Shown piece after piece: positions 23,318 to 34,494 of a stretch of DNA of 64,000 nt. The stretch spans positions 16,263,311-16,327,310 of the forward strand of contig NC_063155.1 of NCBI RefSeq assembly GCF_020921035.1, given 5' to 3'. The notes below the pieces were generated by a model that was given only the letters and a program-made list of their open reading frames with translations, was not told the origin of the DNA and searched no databases. The position numbers and the translations under genes were made by a program. Position 1 is the stretch's first letter, and each line of letters opens with the position of its first letter. The DNA comes from Rhodamnia argentea (Eukaryota > Streptophyta > Magnoliopsida > Myrtales > Myrtaceae).

Positions 23318-26300
23318 ATGGCGATGGCGAGGTCGAAGGGCCGCCAGCTGCTTCTCGCTCTCGCGCTCTCTTCTCTGGTCGCGATCGCCTCCGCCACGGT
23401 CTTCTTCGAAGAGCGCTTCGAAGGTGAGAGAGCTCGTGCATTCTCCCTCGTCCTTGCATTGCACTTATTGGTAGTTTTGTGCTTCGTATCGTGAAATTAG
23501 GCTTCTGAGTTTGGCTTTTGCCGTCTTTTGCGGCAATTGGCGTGCGTTCGCGAACTGTTGTTGGCGTTGTTGGAAGTGCTAGCGCGAGATCTGATAGGTT
23601 AAGGCTGGTATGTGGCTTGAGCGGTGAAGTCACTGGTCGAGCTCGGGTTCTGTCGACTAGATCTGTGAGAGTGTGGAGATCTTGGTGTGGTGAGGTTTGT
23701 ATCAACTGAGTTTCGCGCTTAATTTGATCTCGATGATCTTTTGACGGGGTAACCTAGAACATTTCAGTATGATTGAGATAGAGTGGCTGTGTGGTTGTTG
23801 ACTTCTCTCCTTCGAAAGTTCATCTACGCAATGGTGTAGTTCTGTCGCGAGATCCTTCTGTTGACTATTTGATGTAGGTGTCGTATGTTGGGAAAATCCG
23901 TTCTAATGGTTGCTAAAGTGGTGCACAAGACTGACATTTGATTTTACTGGTGATTTGAGAATTGATACGGACTGTAGTATGAATACGTCAATGTCAGCCG
24001 AAATTAGCAGTTCTTGTCGAGTGCCCTCCGACTATGGGAATTCCATACCAATGAGCTTACAGCAGAGCTTTTGAGTTCACATGCTACTTATTATCATTTG
24101 CATAGCTTCAAGTTATTTTGTTTTTCCTTTATGAGTGAGCTCTCAACCAAAACAGGACGGTGTTAAGAAATTCAGAATACTGATTGGAATGTAAAACGAA
24201 ACTGAGATATATATCGCAATGCAGTCCGGGGTTTTCCCTAGCTGTTGGCAGATGATTAGGGATTCATTAAAGTCAGAGAGGAGGAGCTTTCAAACTTGTT
24301 TTTTTTCCCCTGTGATTTGAAAATGTAAAACTAGAAAGACGTAGGTTATATCTCATTCAGATAATGCATATTCTTTGCAATTGCAGTAAGATTTTTCTTT
24401 GTACTTATCCTCCTCCATTTGTCTGCATGTCTGGTTATCCACAAAAGATGGATGGGAGACTCGATGGGTTAAATCTGATTGGAAGAAAGATGAGAACATG
24501 GCCGGAGAGTGGAACTATACGTCTGGTAAATGGAATGGAGGTCCTGATGACAAAGGTACTTCGAAATCAACTTTTCCTTAAATGGACTTTTCATGCTTGA
24601 TATTTATTTTCATTATTTTATTGTTCTTATGGATTACTTTTAGCAGTAATCTCTCATTGCTTTCTGCAGGTATCCAAACAAGTGAAGACTATCGGTTCTA
24701 CGCTATATCAGCTGAGTACCCCGAATTCAGCAACAAGGATAAGACTCTAGTCTTCCAGTTTTCTGTAAAACATGAACAGAAACTTGATTGTGGTGGTGGG
24801 TACATGAAGCTACTCAGTGGGGAGGTTGATCAGAAAAAGTTTGGTGGTGACACCCCATACAGGTTTTACACTAGAGCGGATTGCATAATCATTTTGTGTT
24901 CTATTTGTTCGATTTCTCGCTGTCCGGTTAATTGAATGTCCTCTGTTTTGTGCTTATTTATTGGGTTGTTATGTTCAATGCAGCATTATGTTTGGACCAG
25001 ATATCTGTGGCTACAGTACCAAGAAAGTTCATGCTATTCTCACTTATAATGGATCTAATCACCTGATCAAAAAGGACGTTCCTTGTGAGACAGATCAGCT
25101 TACTCATGTTTATACTTTTGTCCTTCGTCCTGATGCTACCTATACTATCTTGGTTGACAATGTTGAGAAACAATCCGGTAGCTTGTACTCTGACTGGGAT
25201 CTTCTTCCCCCAAAGCAGATCAAAGATCCTGAGGCGAAGAAAGTAAGCTGTTTACTGAATGCTCTGGTTAGTTTTCATTGGGCTATATAATGACCTACCT
25301 GGCTAATGTTGGCAGCCTGAAGACTGGGAGGACAAAGAGTACATTCCTGATCCTGAAGACAAGAAGCCAGAGGTATTGATCCTTCATTCCTTAACACTGC
25401 TAACCCCTTAAATGCAATATTCCCTGCAATTCTTTTCAAATGACATTGTGCATGTGACTACAGGGGTACGATGACATCCTGAAAGAAATACCAGATCCTG
25501 ATGCCAAGAAGGTAAACCTGCTGAATGATGATTCTGATTTGAAGCTGATCTTCTACTATGCTTTGATGAAATTGATATAGACTAGTTAGTGACTAATCAA
25601 GATCATGATTTCAGCCTGAAGACTGGGATGATGAGGAGGATGGTGAGTGGACTGCCCCGACCATGGCCAATCCTGAATACAAGGGTCCATGGGAGCCAAA
25701 GGTATGAAATGTTCTTGTGAGTCATATTTCTGGACTGCATTAAGAAATTCTCTTGATCGTGCATGTTTTGCAGAAAATTAAGAATCCCAACTACAAGGGG
25801 AAGTGGAAGGCACCAATGATTGATAACCCAGGTTCGTAATCGCTACTTCCTTTCTAAAGCTTAGATATGCATCAATGGTATTCTTTTGTTTGCTCTTGTT
25901 TGAAAGTTCTTCGAATTCTAATCTTTTGCACTTTTTATAGACTTCAAAGATGACCCGGAGCTTTATGTTTTCCCCAACTTGAAGTATGTTGGGATTGAAC
26001 TATGGCAGGTACATTGTCTGTGACCGTGATATGTTATATTTGCTAACAGTGTTCCAGGAGCTCAAACTTCTTTTTACTAAATGCTTGATTTGTCAGGTCA
26101 AATCTGGAACCTTGTTCGATAATGTCTTGATATGTGATGATCCTGAGTATGCCAAGAAGGTTGCTGGAGAAACATGGGGCAAGAACAAGGATGTATGTGG
26201 TTTCACTGTTTTTAACTTGTACTTATTGAAATAGTACGAGTATAGACTATTTATGGTCTTCATTTTTTCTTTGCAGGCTGAGAAGGCAGCATTTGACGAG

Positions 26301-26616
26301 GCTGAGAAGAAAAGAGAGGAAGAGGTAACATAGAGCTGTTATAACTCAATACTTTTTGGGAAGTTGAAGCAATAGTAGAAGTTTTAAGATTAAGTTGCTT
26401 CATTTGTTAGTGCTACCTGAATTATCTGACAATACTTTCACAAACAAGCATGTGAAGTTATATTGAAAATCATTGAGTTGACAGGACATCACTCTGCATT
26501 TGTTCCTGTGATGCTGGGTATTATCCGTATGCATATTTTTTCCTGCATAGCTTAGGGTTCTTCACCAGACCTGTAATGTACTTGTGTATGTGTGTGCACG
26601 TGCCCGTGTTTGCGCG

Positions 26617-26663
<47 letters not shown>

Positions 26664-27056
26664 TCATATTTCCATTGGTTTGTTCCCCTTTTTCTGACTT
26701 CTGTTTATCCCTTTTCCAGGAAGCCAAGGATGAGCCAGTAGATTCTGACGTAAGCATTTTATTCCTGCTTGTTAAAGATTCCTGATGCTATTTATTTGGA
26801 CGTTTCTAACCATGCACATCTTTTTTCCAGATTGAGGATGAAGATGATGATGCCGATGCTGACGATGCTGAAGACGATTCTGATTCCGAAATCAAAGCAG
26901 ATGAGAGTGCTGAGTCTGCTGACTCCAAGGACGAAGCAAAGGTATTAATTCTTCACTCGACATGGTCAGGAACTTAGTTTTGCTGCACCTTTTTTTCGTG
27001 TTTTTCACATTCACTCATCTTCATCATTTTTTTGCTTTTCCCAGGATGAGTTGTAG
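23318..27056 (+). CDS. CRT1: Calreticulin (CRT1/2 type), ER lectin chaperone and calcium store
   Basis: Fourteen exons: 23318-23423, 24448-24555, 24670-24862, 24984-25242, 25316-25372, 25464-25511, 25615-25701, 25774-25831, 25941-26008, 26097-26192, 26277-26324, 26720-26749, 26831-26941, 27045-27056; 426 residues, all introns GT-AG. It folds glycoproteins in the ER lumen with ERp57-type partners and buffers calcium. Signal peptide is residues 1-26 (ending AIASA). The N-domain contains an N-glycosylation sequon at Asn58 (NYT) and the [16 protein letters not shown] lectin segment. The P-domain (about 208-312) carries the three IPDPxAKKPEDWD-type repeats followed by GxWxPxxIxNPxYK repeats. The C-domain is a run of Asp/Glu. 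The final exon encodes only DEL plus stop, so the retrieval signal KDEL (423-426) is split by an intron. Most plant calreticulins I know end in HDEL. The acidic tail argues for CRT1/2 rather than CRT3. Confidence 0.96.
26620..26660 (+). repeat. (GA)n microsatellite in calreticulin intron 11
   Basis: About 20 uninterrupted GA units within the intron between exons 11 and 12. Likely to vary in length between individuals. Confidence 0.95.
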
Positions 27057-27718
27057 AGAGGCAGAGCAATAAAGCTGACCAGTTGGGTTCGACATAAGCC
27101 TGGTGCCTGAAATTTTTTTTCTTTTCTATCTTGACAGTATAGATGTAGGGACATTTCTTTAGAGAGGGAGAGAAATGTAGGGGGCTGCTCCCAAGACCGA
27201 GTTACTGATTTGCATCTATATCCTTTTTGACTGATTGAGTTTTTAGAGCAAAGGAGAATGTCCATTTTCGTGAACAGTCACGCTCGTTAAAATAGGCTGG
27301 ATCTGCTGCATATGGTTTTAGATAATGTCATCGTTTCCTATCGTTCTTCTGTCTTTCTTTTGGTCAGTCTCCATGCTCAATTCACATCAGTTTACTAATT
27401 TCTGCAATCTGCGAACCGCAACCTTCGCATTCTTCTGCATGTTTTCGGTACTCCTCTTTGTTGCCAAGAGATTTAACTTGGATATACGCCGCCTGATGAT
27501 TAGGTCAAGCACCACCAAATCCATTTCATGAACAAATTCTACTAAGAAAAACCAATCCATGTTACAAGTCATAAACTCATCAAGAATGTGCATCTCGGTA
27601 TGAGGACACAAGTGGCACGTGGGCAATGTAGGAGTATACACAATGAAACTTGACAAAGCACCCGAAGACAAGCGTGGGACCAGGACACAACACGAGCACC
27701 AACTTAGCAGATTGAGTT
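27057..27718. other. Intergenic spacer between convergent calreticulin and USP genes
   Basis: The two genes end tail to tail about 660 bases apart, so this stretch mainly holds their 3' UTRs. No further gene is seen. Confidence 0.5.
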
Positions 27719-28710
27719 TCAGTTGTTCCCGCTGGATTTGGGCCTCTTCACCACTAGCACAGGACACTTCACATTCTGAGCGCAGTGGTGGCTCACGCTC
27801 CCTAGAAAGGCCCTGCCACATTTCACTAATCCCAACTGAGCATCGATTAAGAGACCGAACCTTGTTATATTCTATCACTTCGAATAAGTCATTAAATCGT
27901 CAACCCAATCGCTCCAAGACTTACTGATGGAATCTCAAGATAAGAGTGCACACATAATACATGCCTTCTCTCCAAATTTATCAATTACCAGAGTCGTTTT
28001 AAGGAGTTTTGAGTAATTTAAAGGAGAACGAGAAACGGGTATTTGAAGTACCTCTTGATATTCGACCCAAAAAAAAAAAAAAAATAGTACCTCTTGATAA
28101 GGCCGTAACCATGGCTTCCCATCACCAGAACATCAGGCACCAACTCCTGTGCCACGCGGCAGATCACATCTCTTGCATCCCCATTCTCGACTCTCGTCTC
28201 CACCTCAACCTGCCCCCCAAAACAAAAGCACCCCCGCCCAGGTCAACAAAGCCCACTGATCCTCAGATGTCTCTCTTATTGAAGATTACTAAATTTAATG
28301 CCCAGATTAGGAACTCACCTCACCAAAATCCTGGCAGATCTTCGTAGCCTTGGCCATAACGCAGTCGGCCATTTCGTTGTTGCACCTCTCCATGGTGGCC
28401 ACTACGTCCGACGAAAACAAGTACCCTGTAAACAGAACCAAAAAGGAAAATATAAAAATAAAATAAGAAGTTGGAAGCCAATCTTAGGTCTCGGAAGCAA
28501 AAGAAGACGACCGTCTCGACCCTTGTTCTTACCTGTGCCGTCGAGGGACGAGTAGGCAGAACGAAGAGGCTTCGCGTAGAGGAGGACGAGGGTGTCTCTG
28601 GAGTTGTCGGAAACGAGGTTGCTGAGACACCACGACAAGGCGTACATGCTCTCCTCGCCCCCGTCCACAGCCACCAGTATCTTCCTCTCTTTAACTACGG
28701 TCTCAGCCAT
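27719..28710 (-). CDS. Universal stress protein A-like, single UspA domain
   Basis: Four exons on the minus strand: 28710-28533, 28425-28319, 28209-28091, 27812-27719; 165 residues, the usual size for plant single-domain USPs. All introns are GT-AG with intact frames. The protein begins with the family's KILVAVDGGEESMYALSWCL strand-helix. It ends with the ATP-binding signature G-2x-G-9x-G-S at residues 126-140 (GSHGYGLIKRAFLGS) followed by a CPVLVVKRP strand, so it belongs to the ATP-binding subgroup. Such proteins are small cytosolic nucleotide-binding dimers induced by hypoxia, drought and other stress; the precise role of this one is unknown. The stretch after exon 3 on the genome (around 28065-28085) is a poly-T intron tract, which makes exon 4 easy to miss. 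Confidence 0.92.
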
Positions 28711-29224
28711 CCCCCCCTCTCAAGAACACCAAGAAAACAAGAAAATGCTCTCTCTCTCTCTCTTCTTGGTACGATGTATGAACAGAACGACGAACGAATA
28801 TGATGTGTTGCTCGATTCAAGGTCTAGGCTCTATATATGTTATCTATTGGCTTTGTGCTGTTTAAGAGCAGATTGAGGTGAAGGGGCTTTTCCGGTTTCG
28901 ACTGTCAGTGGTTTTCATTTTGGAAGACGGTGGGCTCTCCTGTTTCCCATTTTTCTGATGACTGGAAATAAGAGAAGAATGATATAATTAAGAAGCTGAA
29001 CCGTTCTTTTTTTATTTTATTTTATGTTTTCTTGATTGGGAATTTTGCTGGATAAGCTCCGAATGACGTGTCTTGAGGATTTCGACCAACCGTGCCGGTC
29101 AAACCTAATGACACCAGAATTTGGATTCAATGGACCAATTCTATGTTCTCTTTTCTCTAGACCTATGGAATATCGAGTTTGATGAGAGAGAGAGATACAT
29201 CTCGTGCAAATTTTTTTGAGCTCT
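28711..29224. other. USP promoter and intergenic sequence
   Basis: A CT-rich patch (near 28748-28765) lies in the likely 5' leader of the universal stress protein gene. Nothing else can be named. Confidence 0.35.
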
Positions 29225-29935
29225 AGATCTAACTAGAAATAAATTTTTTTCTATTTCTATTCCCTAGACGAATTTCTAAGTAGAGACACACATTTGACAA
29301 CGACACAAAAATATTTATTCTTGGAATAGAAATTTGTTTGATAACAACATAAAATTTTTACGGTTGGGTGACCGGCGAACGGCGATAGAGACACGAGAGA
29401 GGTGACGGGCTGTTGATGACGAGGGCACGAGAGAGGCGACCGACGATCGGCGAATGGCGATAGGCGGCCGACGAATGGCGATCGGCAAGGATTGGAGACG
29501 GTGACCGGCGGTCGGTGACGGGGACGCAAAAGAGGCGATTAGCGGATGGCGATCGGTAGCCGGCAACTAGCTAGTCAAGGACATTTTCATCCAAAGATAA
29601 TTTTAATTATTTATATTTAATTTTATTCTTTTCTTTTTTCTTTGTTCTTTTTTTTTCGTTGCTGCACTTGGCAAGGGCTAGATAACCCTTGTCGGCCATT
29701 GGGCGAGGGCCCGGCAACCCTTGACGGGTGCTAGTGTGAGTCTTAGCCCTCGCCCCTATGCCTTTTGATGGTGGCTTGGCTCGGGGTGAGGGTTACCTCG
29801 CCTAAGTAAGGGTGGCCTTCGCAGTCTGCTTCAAGGGCGGCCTTGCCCGGGTGAGGCTGTCCGGCGATCCTCTACGAGCATCATCGGAGATAAGCAATGT
29901 GCGAAAAAGGAAGGAAAAAATTTAAAATAAAAAAA
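29225..29935. mobile_element. Composite non-autonomous repeat with GC-rich core
   Basis: The left part has AT-rich words (ATTTCTATTCCCTAGACGAA, TTCTTGGAATAGAAATTTG) followed by a short tandem array of GGCGAATGGCGAT / GGCGACCGACGATCGG units at 29365-29575. After a T-rich bridge comes the GC-rich core of GGCAAGGGC / CCCTTG / GGCGAGGGC words (29660-29870) shared with the foldback elements. No complete arms were found, so this is a decayed or truncated copy. Confidence 0.45.
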
Positions 29936-30704
29936 GTAAAAAAGGGAATGCGCTTATTCAATTCCGTCTGACTCGTTTTTCGAGAATCGTCCCCACCCAT
30001 CCCCCCCTCTCCTTATCCACCACTAATGAGTAATATATCTTGCCACGCCGATCCATTCTTCCACGAGCTCTCCCAACACCTCTCGATTCCCCTCCCAAAG
30101 CATTCGAACATTCCCAAAACACCCCTGCCATTCTCATGCCGTTTCCACAAGACGAAGGGCGTTTCCGTCATTCCGCGTCCCGTAACGACAACGGCCCTCT
30201 TCGCGCTTTGTAATCGCCCCGCGACTGTTTGAACTCTCCACTCAAGGGCCTTGGTTTCGTCCCTTTCTTCTCTCCATCTCTTCGTCGTCTTCTTGGTTCT
30301 CTCTGACCCGCTCCAATGGCTCTGCAACTTTCTCTCTCTAGCCCCCCTCGCACCGTTCCAGCCGCGCTAAACTAGGATACGTCAAAACTGAAGTGTTGAC
30401 TTTTTTCCTGGTCCAAAGTTGGGATATATTTACTCACAAGGTAAACTATATTCGAGAGTAGAGGACAAACTTAGCAAAGAAAAAATTTAAGGATGAAAGA
30501 GATATTCATGGAAAACTTCCGTATCGATTCAAATAATACAATCTGAATCTGGTCCCCATAAAAAAAGAAAAATTCACAATCAAGACCCAACCCTATTGCT
30601 TCTTCTCATTCAATTAAAATCCAATAAATCATTGGATAGTCAACTAAATCACAGAGAGGCTTCTCGATTCTCCACATATAGGTGAGGACAACCTTGAACC
30701 GGGG
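29936..30704. other. Intergenic, no recognised gene
   Basis: The segment 30025-30330 is GC-richer and open on both strands for 200-300 bases, but has no recognisable domain or splice sites. It could be an exon fragment or the leader of an unrecognised gene. I cannot support a call. Confidence 0.3.
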
Positions 30705-31944
30705 TGTCACGCCCCGATCCCCGAGCCCGCAACAACCCTACCAAAACGCCTCTAGTCAAAATGGACGACGTCCCAGGCACGTCATCGACCCATTACTTTT
30801 ATCTTTTATTAGCGCACGCGGAACGTGTAATTTCCCCAAACAAATATAAAATCTACATGAATAGAAAAGTAGGATGTCAAACAAACAACCACATCAATTA
30901 ACAACACACGATCATTTTTATTTAATTATCTTGTTAACCCTGTACATACAAGCCCTACCTCGGGGCCACTTTCTACGATCCTCAAAAATATCAGTTCATG
31001 GTTAGGGGTTAACACCACTCCATGCTACTAAAAAAAACGGCTCCTCACTTTTAGCTTCCCACAGCTAATACCTGAAAAATGGTTAACAACAACGGGGGAG
31101 ATATAAAATCTCCGTGAGTCAACGCCTAAGTTCGAGTAGGACATTGACTCGCTCAAGGCAGCCTAAACATACGGGATAATATCGATAGCAGAATAGCGTG
31201 CGACTCACGCCACGCTATATCTATCACATGACCAAGTACAATATCACAATGAATCATCAATCACATGCAAACTTACCCCGCCTTGGTCCATACGACGAAC
31301 ATTTCATATTATAACAGCCAACAATATATAAACCAAAGCGTTCGACCAGAACACTCATCACGATCTCATACATAATGTATCACACGTGTTCCGATTATTA
31401 GAGATCATCGGACCCAGCGCACACGACGGGTGTGGCTTAACACTACGACCGGCGGTGTTTAACACTACGGCTGGCGGTGTCTACTGGCATGACCAGGCTT
31501 CGTCCCTTACTTCCGACGACGGCGTCCGATAGTCCGTAAGATTCGTACGACCGGCACGACACGGAACTACCGGGAATCCTTTTAGGGGCATCGGTCCTTC
31601 ACAAGCTGCGACCGGCGTCTAATAAGTCATGTCATTCCGTACGACCGGCACGGCACGAACTTTCGTACGCCCGGCACGGTATAATCTCCTCATATGACCA
31701 CGCAAGCACACGAGACAATCAAGTCAGCTCTTATCTTTGCATTTAATTCAATGCACTCACAAGCAATCATGCTCAAAACTTGGCCCGAGGTCATTTTTAT
31801 GTTCAAAATTCAGTCCACACGTGGCCACATAGTTATACAAATCATCCACAAGATTTTGCAACCATAAACAGGATAATCACTCATATCAATCCGGACAAAT
31901 AGCGGTAATTACATAATCACCAAATAATAATACAATAAATGTCC

Positions 31945-31972
31945 AATAATAATAATAATAATAATAATAATT
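31945..31972 (+). repeat. (AAT)n microsatellite
   Basis: About nine AAT units inside the solo-LTR-like element. Confidence 0.9.
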
Positions 31973-32738
31973 ATACAATAATAATTAATTAACGTAATTA
32001 ACTATCTCAATCACGTTTAATTAATCCAACATGATTAGCTATTCCGGACTTCCATTAATAATATTAAATCTATCCTTAAACGCAGTTAATTTCCTATTCA
32101 GAGTTTAGGGGTTAACTCACAACTCCTGCGTTTGATGTCGAGTCGGGCGCGAAGCGATGTGAGTTCGAATTTAAATCCACATTCAAATTCGCGGCAACCA
32201 ACAGAACTCACACGTTGGATCCTCGAGTTGGCGCGGCGTTACGGGTTCGATCATCGGTCCGAGTCGGTTCAAGCTCACGGGTCGGCCTCGGTTCGGGTCT
32301 CGCGATTCTTGTTCACATTCCCAAGGAGCTTCGGATGGCTAGGTGGTTCATCGTCGGGACTAAGAAGAAGTCGGGAGTGATCGGGCGGATGTCGAGGACT
32401 CAAAGGCGTGGGCGGCGTTTGGGAAACTCGGGACAGCGGCGTCGGGAAGTGATCGGGATGGAGCACGGCGGCCCGGACCGCGTCAACTCCCCGTCGTGGC
32501 CCGTGGGTAAAGCGGCGACTCCGGGTGAAGCGAGGGCTAGAGGTGGAAGGCGACGGGATGAAGCAGAGGCGCGGGTGGCGGAACCGCAAGGTTAGGTGGC
32601 GGATCGGGGCCGGCGACGGCCGGATCCGGGTTGGATAGAGTTCGGCGCGGCGGCACAAACCACGCCGGCCCTTGGGCCGGCCGACTCGCGAGTATCAAGC
32701 GGACCAACGGCGTCGAACCGAAGTTGGCACGGCGCAAA

Positions 32739-33623
32739 CTATGTAGCACCGACACGCCAAACCCCTCGGCGTGTCGGTGTCGGACACACGTCGGACTCGG
32801 ACACGCGTCCGATACGCTCCGACACGCGTTCGACACGCGTTGACGGTCCGACACGTAGTCAATGCCGGCGACACGCCGGGGGACACGCGAGTCGGTGAGG
32901 AAAGAGGGAGGGGAAAAGCGGATCCGAAGGGCGTAGAACGGTGGGGGAAGGGGGAAGAGCGTTTCGGGCCATGAGAGAGATGAGAGAGGGAGCCGGTGAC
33001 GCGAGCGCCCAAGCGCAGAACGGCCTTCGTGTGCGCCTGGAGCGGAGAGAGCGAACGAGCCGGAAGACAGAGCGAGTAGCAAAAATCATGGTGGTCGACG
33101 GGGTTGGTTTCGCGAGACAGAGAGGACCGACGAGAGAGAGGGGGTGAGATTTTTTCAAGAAGTGAAGAGACGAGAGGGGGGGCAACAGAGAGGAGAAAGA
33201 GAGGTTTTCGGGGGTGTTTTCAAAACAGAGGAGAGGGAGAGAGAGAGCGAGAGAGAGAGAGAGAGGAGGAGAAAGGTGTCGGAGATTTTTTAAAAAGTAA
33301 AGAGAGAAGGGGAGGTGACGTGAGAGAGGAGAGGAAGCGTGCAGATAACAGGATTTATTTATTTATTTTTTTATTTTCTAGGTTGGTTGGGATCAAATTA
33401 CGGAAGTATTCATGGCATGAGCTTTCTTTGGATTATAAGAACTCTTTTAGTAAATTTTCTATTTTATAAAAAATTATAAAAATAATAATATATCATGCAT
33501 ATATAAAAAATATTCATTTAATATATAATGTATCATAACGTGTCGAAATTTTCTATTTTTTTAAAAAGGACGTGTCGGCGTGTCGTGTCGTATCGTGTCC
33601 CGTGTCGTGTCCGTGCTACATAG
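32739..33623. mobile_element. Nested TIR transposon with perfect 8-bp target duplication
   Basis: The ends are CTATGTAGCACCGACACG on the left and the complement CTATGTAGCACGGACACG on the right. The flanks GGCGCAAA at 32731-32738 and GGCGCAAA at 33624-33631 are identical, so this is an 885-bp insertion with an 8 bp target duplication, a length typical of hAT-type transposition. Both arms hold tandem GACACG/CGTGTC words (32750-32890 and 33570-33610). The interior is a purine-rich, GA-heavy filler without a transposase frame, so it is non-autonomous. Confidence 0.8.
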
Positions 33624-34494
33624 GGCGCAAAACGACAGCTGGGTGGTGGTCGTGCAGATTTTTGGGGGGGGGCCTGCTCGCGCGAACAGAAAAAGGAAAG
33701 AAGAAGAAGAAGAAGAAGAAGAGGGGAGGGAGGAGTGGGGTCACGTCGTGGGGGAGGGGAAAGCTGAGAGAGAGAGAGAAAAAAACGTGGGGAGGGGAAA
33801 CTTGGGCAGGAAGTGGGGGGAGAAAAGTCAAAAAAAGATAAAACTTGGGGAAGAGGGTGATTGAGGTGGGCAATGATGTCAACTTAGCTAAAGTGGGGTG
33901 GCTGCACAAATTGGGGAGGGGAATTTCGACGGAAAAAGGGAAGAGAATTGGGCCCACATAACTTTTCAAAAATTCCTTAATTCCCTTGTCTCAAGTGCAT
34001 AAATCCCACGGCAATTTGGTAATTTAATAAATAGATATCGGACGGTCACTTGACTCAAATGACTGAGGGTAAAAATGATATTTTCGCATTTAGGGCTCGG
34101 ACAAAATTAATTCGCGCTCGACGAGTCTGTGGTATTACAAATCAAAGTTTGACTATTCAAACTTGACTTTTTCTAACGGACGTTTTGGAACGACCAATCA
34201 TCCTCTCTTAAATCCTCAAAATCCAAATTTACTTTCCACGCTGGAATTTATAATTTCCTCACAAATGTTGAAATTTCAGGACGTCACACGAGGTGAGCCA
34301 CCGGACTCATTTTCATTTGTCCTTCGATTTCTTAACCACCATATTTCAAATTTTTGCCGTACGTAGAACTTACAATTACATGGCAAACGTCGTCGCGGCC
34401 CAAACCCGGCCTCGGAGTCGGGGGGAATAATAAATTGAAACCCTTGAGGTCGCTCAAGTGCCCTGAACAAAGAAACAAAACGAGAAACAAAATG

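Larger units (their letters stand above)
30705..34288 (-). mobile_element. Solo-LTR-like copy of a Ty3/gypsy-type element
   Basis: The 3584-bp unit starts TGTCACGCCCCG and ends GACGTCACA, giving the TG...CA ends and the short inverted repeat typical of LTRs. The flanks are CGGGG and CGAGG, a plausible 5 bp target duplication with one change. Its first kilobase is colinear with 48561 onward and 63215 onward, including 'GAGATATAAA.TCTC.GTGAGTCAACGCC' and the series of ACGACCGGC.C.GGCAC words near 31430-31680. Orientation is taken from the 48561 copy, where gag and primer site read on the minus strand. No internal coding region adjoins it. It contains a nested transposon at 32739-33623 and GA-rich low-complexity tracts. 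Confidence 0.65.

Noticed and set aside
23226..23705. 159-codon minus-strand frame opposite calreticulin exon 1
   Set aside because: It is antisense to the GC-rich first exon and intron of calreticulin and has low-complexity Arg/Pro/Ser content. It is a shadow of the real gene.
27387..27878. 163-codon minus-strand frame overlapping USP exon 4
   Set aside because: It runs through intron, exon 4 and 3' UTR in a frame different from the UspA domain. The true exon is 27719-27812.
28018..28203. USP exon 3 read as ending in a poly-Phe tail
   Set aside because: The tail is an intron poly-T tract. A GT donor after ATCAAGAG joins cleanly to exon 4 at 27812 and restores the USP signature.
30013..30353. 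Pair of opposed open frames near 30.2 kb
   Set aside because: No recognisable domain in either strand and no splice support. Left as unassigned intergenic sequence.
32132..33864. Long Arg/Gly/Pro-rich open frames on both strands
   Set aside because: They lie in GC-rich LTR sequence and in GA-rich filler of the nested transposon. Composition and strand symmetry mark them as repeat artefacts.
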